Part shown: in pieces, positions 44,152 through 55,464 of the stretch
Position numbering within the stretch: position 1 is the first letter of the stretch
Layout of the letters: each line of letters begins with the position of its first letter
The notes under the pieces: model-generated
Database searches by the model: none
What the model was told of the DNA's origin: nothing
The model's input: the letters and a program-made list of their open reading frames with translations, nothing else
Made by a program: the position numbers and the translations under genes
Assembly (NCBI GenBank): GCA_963697995.1
Contig: OY969110.1
Span: 1,984,001-2,048,000, forward strand
Origin: MFD00082-c5 sp963697995
Lineage (GTDB): Bacteria > Chlamydiota > Chlamydiia > Chlamydiales > JAJFMB01
Reading direction: 5' to 3'
DNA length: 64,000 nucleotides

Positions 44152-45697
44152 CTACTCGCCCTCGCGATAATTAAAGTAATTTTGAATCTCTTCCTTTAAT
44201 TCATCGTAGGGCTTTTTGTTGTAGTTCTCTAAAATAAAAAGAATTACCGATACAATGGCTTTATCGTCGGGATCTTGATCATCTTTTAATGAAGCTTTCA
44301 TATCAGAAATAATTAAATTCTTAAAAATTTCATATACTTGGGCTAAATCTCTAATGTTTGCTCCATAATTTGTTTCAACCTCTTGTATTTTTTCTTGTAA
44401 AACATCTTTTTTCTTTGAGCGAAGAGAGTACATCGTCAAAGCCATCGCATAAAAGTCTTTAACTCTTCCATCTAGATGTTGTTTTCTTACGATCTCAACG
44501 GGTAAAAAGCGGGCAGTTCCTCTATTAACACGTTCGTTATAATCACCCACAAGACCAAAATCACCTAAATCAAGCCGACCTTTATTAAGCAAAAGATTGT
44601 CAGGCTTTAAGTCGTGGTGAGCAAACCCCGCCTTATGCAATTTTCCAAGAGGAATAAACACCTCATTGATATGATTTCTTAATTGATTAGAAGAGATCTG
44701 ATTGTTAGCGTATTGATCAATCACCGTATTACCTGTTCCTTCAGCAAGAGGTGTGATGAATGTCTGTAGGTTGTCTCCCAAGATTTTTCCATGTACTTGA
44801 TTAGTTCTATCTGATTGATGTATTCCAAACGATAAAATCTCTCCCCCCCCCTCCAAAATCTTGCAAAAAATTAAACTCTAAAACATTTTGATTTATAATT
44901 TGCTCCTCTGTATTTTTTAGAGTTTCTTTTAAAAAATCATCAATTAAGGCTTCTTCAGCTTCATGCTCTTTTGAGTATCCTTGCATAAGTTTGGCTGTGA
45001 TACACTCTTGTTTATTCTTTCCCTCAAATGCCAGTTTTTTAATATCTACATTTTTTATCCAAATTCTAAGTCTTCTTCATTGCTAACTTTGTAACATTGA
45101 TAACTGTATGAGCGACAACTTCTCCCGTCTCGACGTTTACCGCGCGTGTGACTTTTTTAAAGGATCCTCTCTTACTAAAACTCTCCCCGTTGATCAATTT
45201 TGCTCCCTTGATCAATACAAACAATTTACCACCGATACACTCGAGGGTAAATGGAAGATCTTCAATATTTTTTTTAAAATAAGCATTGGAAGCTTTTATC
45301 TCCTCTAAACTATTTCCCTTCCTCAGAAAGATAGCTATTTGAAGAGCATCTTCTTTAGAAATACCAGCTCCTACCAAATTCTGAACAATTTTCTTTCTCT
45401 CCCTAATTTTCTCCTCTAAGGGGAAATCGGCAACACCTGGAGGAGGTCTCATCTGGGAACTGAAAGATTGTGTTTTTGTAAATCCGCCACCTTGATCAAA
45501 TAGGGTCTATTATTAACCTTAATCTTTCTCCATTCATGTAAGACAAGTCCTCTTCCGCTAACATCGCTGCGGATTTCAGCTACGATGTCGGGTAAATTCT
45601 TCGTCTTTATCGTGAGAGTCTCTGTTTTTTTTGTATATGGAAAATCCCTTCTTGAATGAAAAGTATAATCTATATCGGAAGGATTAATAGATGACAT
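44152..45697 (-). pseudogene. WNK-like protein kinase, copy C, decayed
   Basis: N-terminal frame 45449-45697 (SRRDFPYTKKTETLTIKTKN) meets the linker frame 45066-45452 (EEKIRERKKIVQNLVGAGIS, then RGSFKKVTRAVNVETGEVVA) at an ATGA overlap that by comparison with copy A is a frameshift, not a gene border. After a further break near 45070 and one in a nine-G run near 44846, the core (44152-44856) has FAHHDLKPDNLLL, LDLGDFGLVGDY, DFYAMALTMYSLRS and a complete tail (PDDKAIVSVILFILENYNKK). The beta-3 Lys position is Thr (VAHTVI). At least three lesions. It is the first of the three copies and divergent from uvrA. Confidence 0.75.
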
Positions 45698-45716
45698 ATT
45701 AACTCTTTTTTTATTG

Positions 45717-45722
45717 ATTATA
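45717..45722 (-). promoter_or_regulatory. Predicted -10 box of kinase copy C
   Basis: TATAAT on the minus strand about 20 bases before ATG 45697, with AAAGAG close to the start, in an AT-rich divergent gap shared with uvrA. Same arrangement as before copy B. Confidence 0.4.
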
Positions 45723-45844
45723 ACATTTCTAAAAATTAAATAAATTTAATTTACTGTTAATAATTAATAAAACTAAACGTGAAAATCACTTAGAAACAAA
45801 AAATAATTGAGCCAATACCTCATAAATGGTAGAATCGACCCTTT

Positions 45845-48800
45845 ATGGAGCAAAAAAACTTAAGTTTAAAAAATGTGAAGGTTCACAACTTAAAAAATGT
45901 GAGCCTTTCTATACCCGCCAATAGTCTTACCGTCTTTACGGGGGTCTCTGGCTCAGGGAAATCTTCTCTTGCTTTCGATACTCTCTTTGTCGAAGGGCAA
46001 AGACGGTATGTGGAATCTCTTTCAACTTACGCAAGACGGCAAATGGAAGAGCTTATCAAGCCTGACCTTGAGTCTGCCGAAGGGCTTACTCCCACCATCT
46101 CGATTGAACAAAAAAGTGCGGGAAAAAACCCAAGAAGTACCGTCGGCACTTTGACGGAAATTTATGATTTCTTAAGAGTTCTCTTTGCCAGAATTAGTAT
46201 CCCCCACTGCCCTGTTAGCTTAGAGCCTGTTGAAGCGCAAAGTGTCGAAAGGATCATCAGAACGATTCAAGGGAAAAATGAGGGATCGCGCCTTATTCTC
46301 TTAAGCCCTTTTGCCGAAAACAAAAAAGCGGCCTTTAAAGAGGAGTTTGAAGCTCTTTTAAAAAAAGGATACACCCGAGTTCGAGTCGATGGAAGCATCG
46401 TCAACTTAAACGATGAGATTGCTTTAGACCCCTCTCAGTCTCACACCGTCGATGTTGTGATCGACAGAATCGTCGTATCGAAGGAAAACAACTCGAGAAT
46501 AGCAGAAGCAGTCACAGCGGGATTATCGTTTGGAAACGGCATTTTAAAAACTCTTGAGCAAGAGAGTGAAGAGGAGGAGCTTTTCTCCACAAAAGCGTTT
46601 TCCCCAAAATCTGGCCTCTCTTACACCTCGCTTGAACCCCAAGATTTCTCCTTTAACAGCCCCTCGGGAATGTGTGAAAAATGCTTAGGACTTGGAAGAG
46701 TACAAGAGTTTAAACAAGACCTGATCATTGACCCTGAAAAAAGCATTGAAGAGGATTGTTGTAGTATTGCAAGTTCTTACCAAACAGTAAGATATGGCAA
46801 CATCTTTAGAAATCTGGCAAGGATCTATGGGTTTGACTTAAAAGATAAGTGGAAAAACCTCAACGAAGAAGCTAAAAGAGTTTTTCTCTTTGGAACTGAA
46901 AAAAAATGGACGAGAATGCATTTTGTCCATCCCGAAACTGGGGCTGAATGGGACGATGTGGTCAGATGGAGAGGGGTTCTTTTCGAAGCTCATCAAAGGT
47001 TAGCCGAAGCCAAAAGCGACGGGTATCGAAAAAAAATGGAAGCATTGATGGAAGAGGGCATTTGTTCTCAATGCCTTGGGTCAAAACTTAAACCCTACCC
47101 CTCGGCCGCTCTCTTAAAAGGAAAAAAAATCCATGAGTTAACTCAAATGACCATTGGAGAGTGTGTTGCCTTTTTTGAAACTCTTGAGTTATCTCAAGAA
47201 GAGTTTATCGTAGCTGAGGAGCTTATCAAAGAAATCAAACAAAGACTGCTCTTCTTAACGGAGGTCGGACTTAACTACTTAACCCTTGATCGGACAGCTC
47301 CTACCCTTTCGGGAGGAGAAGCGCAACGTGTACGCCTTGCCTCTCAAATCGGGTGTGGTTTAGTGGGGATCACCTACATTTTAGATGAACCCTCGATCGG
47401 ACTGCACCCCCGAGATAATCTCAAGTTGATCAAAACGATCAAACACTTGCGCGATATAGGCAACACAGTGGTGGTGGTCGAGCATGACGAAGAAACGATT
47501 TGGGAAGCTGACCAAATTGTCGACTTTGGACCAGGAGCTGGACACAAAGGGGGGGAGATTTTAGTCAGCGGGTCACTTAAGGATCTCCTCACGAATGAAC
47601 ACTCACTAACAGGGGCGTACCTTTCGGGAAGAAAGACAATTCCCATTCCGAAAAAAAGAAGAAAACCGACAAAAAAGAAGTGCACAATTGTGGGAGCCAC
47701 TCACCACAATTTAAAAAACATCGATGTCGAAATCCCTTTAGGACTCTTTGTTGCAGTCACCGGAGTCTCAGGCTCAGGAAAATCCTCCTTAATTACAGAT
47801 ACTCTGTTTCCAGCCCTTGACAATGCGCTTCACAGAGCTTCGTTAAAAACGGGACCCTACAAAACGATAAAAGGGATCAAAGAGTTAGACAAGGTGATTA
47901 GCGTCGACCAAAGTCCTATCGGAAGAACCCCTCGATCAAACCCTGCAACTTACATCAAACTTTTCGATGAGATTCGAGATCTTTTTACAAAACTGCCCGA
48001 ATCTAAGGCGCGAGGGTATCTTCCAGGCCGCTTTAGCTTTAACGTGAGAGAGGGGTGTTGTGAAGAGTGTCTAGGTCAAGGGGAAGTGAAAATCGACATG
48101 GACTTTATGGAGGATGCTTATGTGCTTTGTCCCTCTTGCCAAGGAAAACGATTTGATTCTGAAACTTTATCGATCTACTACAAAGGGAAAAACATCGCCG
48201 ATATTTTAAGTTTAGAGGTCGATGAAGCGGTTCCTCTTTTTGAAAATATCCCCTCTATCTTTGAAAAATTAAAAGTGTTACAGCAAGTGGGTCTCGGGTA
48301 TCTTAAACTGGGACAATCCTCAAACACCCTATCGGGAGGAGAGGCTCAACGAATAAAGCTTGCTAAAGAGCTTGTCAGACCCTCGACGGGAAAAACGATC
48401 TACATCTTAGATGAACCGACAACAGGACTTCACTTTGAGGATATCAAGCACCTTCTTGAAAACTTACACAAACTGGTAGATCAAGGAAATACGGTTCTTG
48501 TGATCGAACACAATATGGATGTCGTCAAAACGGCCGACTGGGTTTTAGATATTGGACCTGAAGGGGGAGCTTTTGGAGGGGAGCTTGTTGCAAAAGGGCC
48601 TCCTGAACTGATTGGTGAAATGGACACCCCAACGGGACACGCTTTGAAACAAGCTCTCTATCCAAACACGAAAGAGAGATTAGAGGCGGCCCTCACAAGA
48701 GCTCCGCAGCCAATAAAAACAAAACCAATCGATCAAATCACCATCGAGGGGGCGTGTCAAAACAATTTAAAACACCTATCGACTAAAATTCCTAGGGGTC

Positions 48801-51500
48801 AGATCACGATCTGCACAGGTCCTTCAGGGTCTGGAAAAAGCTCACTTGCTTTCGACACGATCTTTGCCGAAGGACAGAGGCGCTATACCGATTCTCTCGG
48901 CCTACGCCAGGCAGTTTGTCAAACAAATGCCAAAACCTAAGCTCTCTTTTATCGAAGGGCTCTCCCCTGCAATTGCTATCGAACAGAAAACGCACGCGGG
49001 CAACCCTCGAAGTACCGTGGGAACGCTTACCGAAATTTACGACTACCTCCGGGTACTTTACGCCCGAATGGGAATTGCCCACTGTCCTGAAACTTTGGAG
49101 GTGATTCAGTCGGTGAGCAAAGAGAGTGTCGTTGATACGATTATGAAATATGAGGAAGGGGAAAAAATCCAGATTTTAAGCCCCATCTCTTTAAAACCAC
49201 AAGATAAGATCGAAGAGATCTTAAAGAACCTTAAAGCTGAAGGGTTTTTAAGAATACGACTCAACAACCAGATCTATGATCTAGAAGAAGAGATCCCTTT
49301 TGACAAGAAACGGAAAAATGCCCTTTACCTTATTGTCGACCGTTTAAAAATTGAGGAATCGATGAGAAGCCGTCTTTTCCAGGCCGTTGAACTGGCAACA
49401 AACAGAAGCGGGGGAAAACTTATCGTAGCAAGAGCTTCTCAAGACGTTTTCTTTAATTTAAGTTTCTCCGTCGCAAGCACGGGAAAATCGTATCCTGAAA
49501 TCACTCCTCAAACATTTGCCTTTAATAAAAAAGAGGGGGCTTGTGAAGAGTGCTTAGGGATCGGCGTGCAATACGGGCCAAATTTCATGAAACAAAGAGA
49601 ACTGACTCAAAAACCTCTTATCTATCTACTTGAGACGATGATGGATGAAAGTGACAATAATACCCTTGCAGCTCTTCAATTCTTTGACCAAAAAGGGATC
49701 TCCCCTTTTTCTACTTTAGAAGAGCTCTCACCTAAACAGATGAGAGAGGTAATGAACGGCTCAGAGGATTGGATCGATACAAAAGAAGGGTTCTTGATCC
49801 GCTGGATCGGACTTAATAACGCTCTTGGAAGGATCGGGAAACACGCACACCAGGAAGTAAGAGAAGAGGTGCTGCCACTGCTTGAAGAGCACACCTGTCC
49901 TTCTTGCCTGGGAACAAGACTCAATCCTCTTGCAAGACACGTCACCATTAACAACTTATCGATTGCAGACTTTTGCAACTATCCTATTAAGGAAGCGGTA
50001 AAATTTATTAAGGAATTGGCCCCTGAACGTCTTCTAGAAGAAACCTTTCGTCAAATTAAAGGGCGCTTAACTTTTTTAGATGAAGTGGGGCTTGGGTACT
50101 TAAGCTTAAATCGCTCGAGTCGCTCTTTAAGTGGTGGGGAAACGCAACGAATAAGACTTGCAAGGCAACTAGGAGCCGGATTGACCAATTGCCTCTATGT
50201 TTTAGATGAACCAACCATTGGGCTTCACCCGCACGACAACGAGCGACTCAATAAAACACTACATCACTTGAAAAATTTAGGAAACACCCTCATATTGGTC
50301 GAGCACGACCCTCAGACGATTGAAACTGCTGATCACATTATCGATTTTGGACCGGGAGCGGGAATCCACGGGGGGTACATCACAGCTCAAGGAACTCTTA
50401 GTGAAATTTGCGAAAACAAAGAGTCGCTAACGGGGGGATATCTCTCAAAAAGATTGAGAGTCTCAATACCTAAAAAAAGAAGGAAAGGGGGAAAAGGGCT
50501 TACTGTAGAAAACGCTTCGGTTCACAATTTAAAAAACCTTTCCCTTACGATCCCTGAAAAAGTGATGACTTGCCTTACAGGAGTTTCCGGGTCTGGCAAA
50601 TCAACTCTTCTTGAGCAAATTATTGCTCCTGCCGTTTCACTTGGGCTTTTAAGAGAGGACAGTGTGGTCGTTCAAGGGGCTAAAGTGTCTAATATTTCCC
50701 TCTTTGATAGACTCATTTACATCGATCAAGCCCCCCTTGGGCACACCAGTCGCTCAAATGTGGCAAGTTATACCGATGTTCTTACTCCTATAAGAGATCT
50801 TTTCGCTTCGCTACCTCTTGCTAAAATGAAGGGACTCCAACCAAAACATTTTAGTTACAACCACAGGGCAGGGATGTGCACCCATTGCTGGGGAATGGGG
50901 TACAAAAAAGTTGAGCTCTTTTTTCTCCCCCCTGTTCGGGTGGTCTGCGAGGAGTGCCAGGGTTTAAGACTCAACAAATTAAGCTTAGGCGTCACTTTCA
51001 AGGAGAAAAACTTAGGGCAAATTTTACAAGGTACAGTAGAGGAGGCGCGTCAGCTTTTCGAAAACATTCCAAAAGTCGTGCAAGTCTTAGACACTCTCAT
51101 CTCAGTTGGCTTGAAATACCTCACTTTGGGTCAACAAACAGTCTCTTTATCCTTAGGAGAGGCTCAAAGGTTAAAACTCTCTAGAGAATTGTCAAAAAAA
51201 GGGACGGGCAAGACGTTATATCTTCTCGACGAACCAACTACTGGACTTCATGCAGCAGACACCCAATTGCTCCTAAACGTGCTTCACAGACTCGTCGATA
51301 AGGGAAACACAATGATTGTGATCGAGCACAACCTCGATATGATTCTTAATGCGGACCTTGTGATCGACTTAGGAAAAGAAGCGGGGCCCTTAGGGGGTGA
51401 GATCGTAGCTTCAGGTACACCTGAAGAGATCGCAAAAAATTTAAACTCCCTCACGGGGAAATACCTACAAAATGAGATTGAGCAACTGCCCCTTGAATAA
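45845..51500 (+). CDS. uvrA: Double-length UvrA (two UvrA units in one gene), frameshifted at 48.9 kb
   Basis: Damage-recognition ATPase of nucleotide excision repair. Unit 1 (to about 48660) has Walker [17 protein letters not shown], zinc modules CEKCLGLG and CSQCLGS, signature [12 protein letters not shown], a second Walker [25 protein letters not shown] with CPSCQGKR, and a second LSGGEAQR. Unit 2 repeats the plan from [16 protein letters not shown]. Around 48897 the frame breaks: the family sequence SLSAYARQF requires two more bases in a TC repeat (three TC instead of four). Joined, the protein has about 1885 residues, as in Chlamydia where UvrA is known to be double. The last signature reads LSLGEAQ rather than LSGGEAQ, so the fourth ATP site may be weak. 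Confidence 0.9.
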
Positions 51501-51547
51501 TTATTTTTTTTACGATATAAAAGTAGGAAAAAGATTTAGAGTCGATC

Positions 51548-52285
51548 ATGCCGCTCATTTTCCTTCTACTTATCTCCTCCTGCCTTTCAGCTGTTGATGA
51601 AGTCACTTTGACACCAAAGCTTATTGCCATCACGCTAGAACATGCCATTTCAGAAGCAGAGCTTCAATTTGGACTCATGAGCCGCTCTTCTCTTGAAGAA
51701 AACGAGGGAATGACCTTTAACTATCCTCAAAAAAAGTTTCTCTCTTGTTGGATGTTTAACTGTTTTATAGATCTATCAGTGGCCTTTATCGATGAGAGGC
51801 ATGTGATCCGAGAAATTTACGAAATGAAGGCCCATCCTGAACTTATGGACCCAAAAAGAGTCGTAAGATCCCCCTCTGACTTTTCTCTTTATCCAATTCA
51901 AGACCCTGTTACTCAAGTTTTTATGAAAGAGACAACGACTAGTCGTTTTCCTTCTAAGTACGCACTTGAAATGAACAAGGGATGGTTTAGAAAAAACGGA
52001 GTGGAAAAATACGATATTGCCCTTTGGGATACTCGCAAAAAAGAGGGAATGATTCTCAAAACAATCGATTTAACACCCCTTATCTCGGATAAAAATTTAA
52101 AGATCTCATTTTCCCCACCAAGCCAATTAAGCTTGATGATCAGCAAAAAAGAGATTATCGAAGTTACCCTCTTCGGTCTAAATGGGGAAAAAGAGAGGCA
52201 GACCTTAATCCCAAACAACCCTATTTACACAAAATTCCCTGTCACTTACTGTCTTATTTCAAAACAAAAAAAGGATATTTTATGA
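51548..52285 (+). CDS. DUF192-family protein with a signal peptide
   Basis: A 245-residue protein. MPLIFLLLISSCLSAVDE is a signal peptide. Residues about 28-100 match the DUF192 fold: ITLEHAISEAELQFGLMSRS, LEENEGMTFNYPQKKFLSCW, MFNCFIDLSVAFIDERHVI. The family is of unknown function and exported. The C-terminal half continues with no match known to me. The stop overlaps the next start by four bases. It begins the run toward pknD. Confidence 0.7.
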   Translation: MPLIFLLLISSCLSAVDEVTLTPKLIAITLEHAISEAELQFGLMSRSSLEENEGMTFNYPQKKFLSCWMFNCFIDLSVAFIDERHVIREIYEMKAHPELMDPKRVVRSPSDFSLYPIQDPVTQVFMKETTTSRFPSKYALEMNKGWFRKNGVEKYDIALWDTRKKEGMILKTIDLTPLISDKNLKISFSPPSQLSLMISKKEIIEVTLFGLNGEKERQTLIPNNPIYTKFPVTYCLISKQKKDIL

Positions 52286-52641
52286 AACCGCAAGGCCTTC
52301 TCAACAAAAATAAATCAGATGCCATCTCCAACGGTCTATTTTTTATCCTTCTCGGCATGATGATTTATGCCGGAAACTTTTGGCCGTGGCTTCTGCTCGC
52401 TTTCTGGGTCTGGCTTGGTTCAAGACAACTTTTAACCGCAAGATACTACGATTTTACCCTCTCCACAATTCTCTTTCTTGGCCTTTTTTTAGTTGCCTAC
52501 TTTAACCTAAACTGGTCGATTTTAATGCCTGTTCTTTTTGTTTTAGGAGGACTTTACTTAATCTTAAGAGAGTACTATTTTGGAGGAAATCCCAATGGAG
52601 AAGATATTGCTGACGAGATCAAAGACGATATCGATCTTTAA
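52282..52641 (+). CDS. Small membrane protein upstream of pknD
   Basis: A 119-residue protein with three or four membrane helices: GLFFILLGMMIYAGNFW, WLLLAFWVWLGSRQL, STILFLGLFLVAYFNLNW and LMPVLFVLGGLYLILREYYF, and an acidic tail (GEDIADEIKDDIDL). Unknown function. A small membrane protein also precedes pknD in Chlamydia as I recall. Coupled to the DUF192 gene by ATGA. Confidence 0.7.
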   Translation: MKPQGLLNKNKSDAISNGLFFILLGMMIYAGNFWPWLLLAFWVWLGSRQLLTARYYDFTLSTILFLGLFLVAYFNLNWSILMPVLFVLGGLYLILREYYFGGNPNGEDIADEIKDDIDL

Positions 52642-52722
52642 CCCTTTTTAAGACAAGAAAAATTTTTGCGCGAACATCACATCACTTACATTTCAAGGCA
52701 TGCCCCACCTAAAAACAATATC

Positions 52723-55464
52723 ATGTTCACCATCGGTCCCTACCAGGTGATCGATACGATAGGAAAGGGGGGGATGGGAGAGGTTTTTTTAGCCTACGAT
52801 ACCACTTGTGGAAGAAGGATAGCTCTTAAAAAAATTCGAAGCGACCTTCAAGAGCACAAAAAAATGCACAACCGTTTTTTAAGGGAAGCAAGAATCACCT
52901 CACAATTGACCCACCCCGCGATTATCCCAATCTATCAAATCCAAAAAGAGAATAAGGCGATCTACTATACGATGCCTTATGTGGAAGGAAAAACCTTGAA
53001 ACAAGTGATTCAAGAGGCTAAAAAAAGGGAAAAAAGGGGAGAGCCTCAAGAAACACAAGAAAGTATCCCCTCCCTTTTACGCTACTTTTTAAGTATCTGT
53101 CAAGCAGTCGCTTACGCTCACTCACAAAATGTCCTGCACAGGGACTTAAAACCTGAAAACATCATCCTAGGACCATTTGGTGAAGTGTTTATCTTGGATT
53201 GGGGACTTGCCAAAATCGCGACAAAAGAGGATGAGGAAGACTCTTCTGATGAAGAGATTTTAACGATGCCGCCAGAGCTTACTCTGCTTGGAAAAGTTGT
53301 CGGTACCGTGGCCTATATGGCTCCTGAAAGAGCTCTTGGAGAAAAAGCGACTTTTCAAACAGATATTTACTCTCTTGGAGTGATTCTCTACCAAATCTTA
53401 ACCTTAAGCTCTCCATTTAAAAGGGGAACTTTGAAAGAGTTTCGGGAAAGATTACATGAGGAAGAGCTTAAAGAACCAGAAGAGATGAACCCTTACCGAG
53501 ATATCCCTTCACCCCTTGTGAGGATCGTAAAAAAAGCATTAAACAACGATCTTAACGAGCGGTACAAACAAGTTAGCGACTTAATCTTCGATCTAGAAAA
53601 CCATATTGAAGGGCGCTCCGAATGGTTTTTAAGCGGTGAGTTAAGAATTGATAGACGAGAGGATTGGGAGTTTCAAGAAAATGTCTTTATCGCAGAGCAC
53701 ATCGCCATCACAAGAGGACAAGAGGTTGCAGACTGGGTCAGCCTTATGATTTCTAAGGCATCGCCTAGCGGCAATGTGAAGTTAGAGACGGAACTGACCC
53801 TTAACGAAAACAGCCAGGGAGTCGGTTTTTTACTCAGCATCCCTGAGGCCGTTCAAAGAGAGCATCTAAACGACGGGTATTGTCTTTGGATAGGCTCAGA
53901 TCAAAACCGGACGACGAAACTTCTTCGCTCAACGGTAGAAGTTCTCCATGCCCCCGAAATCTACCTTGAAAGGGGACAAAAGAGCTCTATTAGGATCGAA
54001 AAAAGAGACAATAATATCTATTTTTACTTAAACGACACCCTTCAATTCTCCTACATCAGTCACTTACCCCTAATGGGAACACACGTAGGATTAATCACCC
54101 GGGATGGGGATTTTTCTTTAAGTCCCATTGCGCTCTACACAGGAAGTCAAAACATTACTGTAAGCTGCCTTAAAATTCCGGATGCTTTTTTAGCCAATAA
54201 AGATTTTGGAAAAGCATTAAGCGAGTATAGAAGAATTGCCTATTCGTTTCCGGGAAGAACGGAGGGAAGAGAAGCGCTATTTAAAGCGGGAATCACTCTT
54301 CTAGAAGAGGCCAAAACCACAGAAGATAACTCATTAAGGGAAGCTCTCTTTGAGGAGGCTTTAAAAGAGTTTGAAAAATTGCACAAATCTCCTGGAGCTC
54401 CCCTAGAGTATTTGGGAAAAGCTTTGGTGTATAAGGCGTTAAAAGAGTATGACGAGGAGATCAAATGTTTTGAGCTTGCCTACAGGCGAAATCCTAAACA
54501 CCCGCTCCTCTCGATGATTCAGGAGCAAATCAACCACCGGATGCACGAAAGCTCCCGCTATAACAGAAAAACAACTTACAGCTTTATATTACTTGCGATC
54601 CAACACCTGTCGAAAAATCAAACAAGCGCCCACACCAAAAGACTCTACAAAAATGTTCAAAAACATTGGGAGGAACTCCCGTTTCTTTTTGAGGAGGACC
54701 CCCTTCAATCGATTAAAGGGAAAAATTTAAACTTTGCCGATCAACTGGCTTTTTGGCTTGGCAAACCCTACATCATCGCCGAAAGCATCGATGAACTCGT
54801 AGAAATGCAACCTCTTCCTAAAGAGACTCTTTTCAATGCCTTAAATGAACTTTTTGTATTGCGTTCCCATTCTTTGTTAAAAGAGGTGATCGAAAAAGTG
54901 GAGCTAGTCGACAAACAGTTAGCCAAACTCTTTAAAAACAAAACTCCCTCTTCATTTTCTACTGAAGAGGAGCAAAAATTAGCTCTTGCCCTTTTAGAGT
55001 TTTTTTACGACCAAGAAAACTATGAACTCGTCTTAAAAATAGCCTCCCAATTGCCTAAATCGACTGAGAGAGATGTTTTTCTTCTCTACACTTTTTTAGC
55101 TCAAGGAGATAAACCTAAAGTCAACAAATTGCTAAGCGACTATCCTCTTGAGGAACTGACACGAGAAGCCTCACCCCTTTATTATTTCTACGGGCTTTTT
55201 CTTTTTATCAACGAAGACAAAGAGCTTTTTGATCTCCATTTCTCAACTCTTATTCCCGCACCCTACCCAAGATCGTATAACCTTTTTGCCCACTATATAC
55301 ATGCTAACGAAGAAGAGAGAGATTCATTAGTCAAAAGAGCTTTTTTATATGAACGAAGACAACTTTTTCGGCAATTAAGCCTTTATTACAAACTTGCAGA
55401 CAATCACAACCTTTCAAAAGAGTTTAGGGAAAAATGTTTATTAGAAACTATCGATATTTCATAA
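52723..55464 (+). CDS. pknD: Serine/threonine protein kinase PknD
   Basis: A 913-residue protein. The kinase domain (about residues 5-285) has DTIGKGGMGEVFLAYD, IALKKIRSDL with the beta-3 Lys, VLHRDLKPENIIL, FILDWGLAKIA (DFG replaced by DWG, as in chlamydial PknD), and GTVAYMAPERALGEKATFQT. The rest, with a beta region and helical repeats (CLKIPDAFLANKDFGKALSE, AYSFPGRTEGREALFKAGIT, LEYLGKALVYKALKEYDEEI), matches the long C-terminus of Chlamydia PknD. ATG 52723 is chosen because the kinase starts directly after it; an upstream TTG at 52666 is not needed. Order small membrane protein-pknD-(insert)-valS follows Chlamydia. Confidence 0.93.
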   Translation: MFTIGPYQVIDTIGKGGMGEVFLAYDTTCGRRIALKKIRSDLQEHKKMHNRFLREARITSQLTHPAIIPIYQIQKENKAIYYTMPYVEGKTLKQVIQEAKKREKRGEPQETQESIPSLLRYFLSICQAVAYAHSQNVLHRDLKPENIILGPFGEVFILDWGLAKIATKEDEEDSSDEEILTMPPELTLLGKVVGTVAYMAPERALGEKATFQTDIYSLGVILYQILTLSSPFKRGTLKEFRERLHEEELKEPEEMNPYRDIPSPLVRIVKKALNNDLNERYKQVSDLIFDLENHIEGRSEWFLSGELRIDRREDWEFQENVFIAEHIAITRGQEVADWVSLMISKASPSGNVKLETELTLNENSQGVGFLLSIPEAVQREHLNDGYCLWIGSDQNRTTKLLRSTVEVLHAPEIYLERGQKSSIRIEKRDNNIYFYLNDTLQFSYISHLPLMGTHVGLITRDGDFSLSPIALYTGSQNITVSCLKIPDAFLANKDFGKALSEYRRIAYSFPGRTEGREALFKAGITLLEEAKTTEDNSLREALFEEALKEFEKLHKSPGAPLEYLGKALVYKALKEYDEEIKCFELAYRRNPKHPLLSMIQEQINHRMHESSRYNRKTTYSFILLAIQHLSKNQTSAHTKRLYKNVQKHWEELPFLFEEDPLQSIKGKNLNFADQLAFWLGKPYIIAESIDELVEMQPLPKETLFNALNELFVLRSHSLLKEVIEKVELVDKQLAKLFKNKTPSSFSTEEEQKLALALLEFFYDQENYELVLKIASQLPKSTERDVFLLYTFLAQGDKPKVNKLLSDYPLEELTREASPLYYFYGLFLFINEDKELFDLHFSTLIPAPYPRSYNLFAHYIHANEEERDSLVKRAFLYERRQLFRQLSLYYKLADNHNLSKEFREKCLLETIDIS

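Noticed and set aside
48846..51500. An independent second uvrA gene
   Set aside because: Its first codons repeat the frame-shifted end of the upstream frame and the family motif SLSAYARQF spans the junction, so one fused gene with a two-base loss is simpler. A real internal start cannot be excluded.
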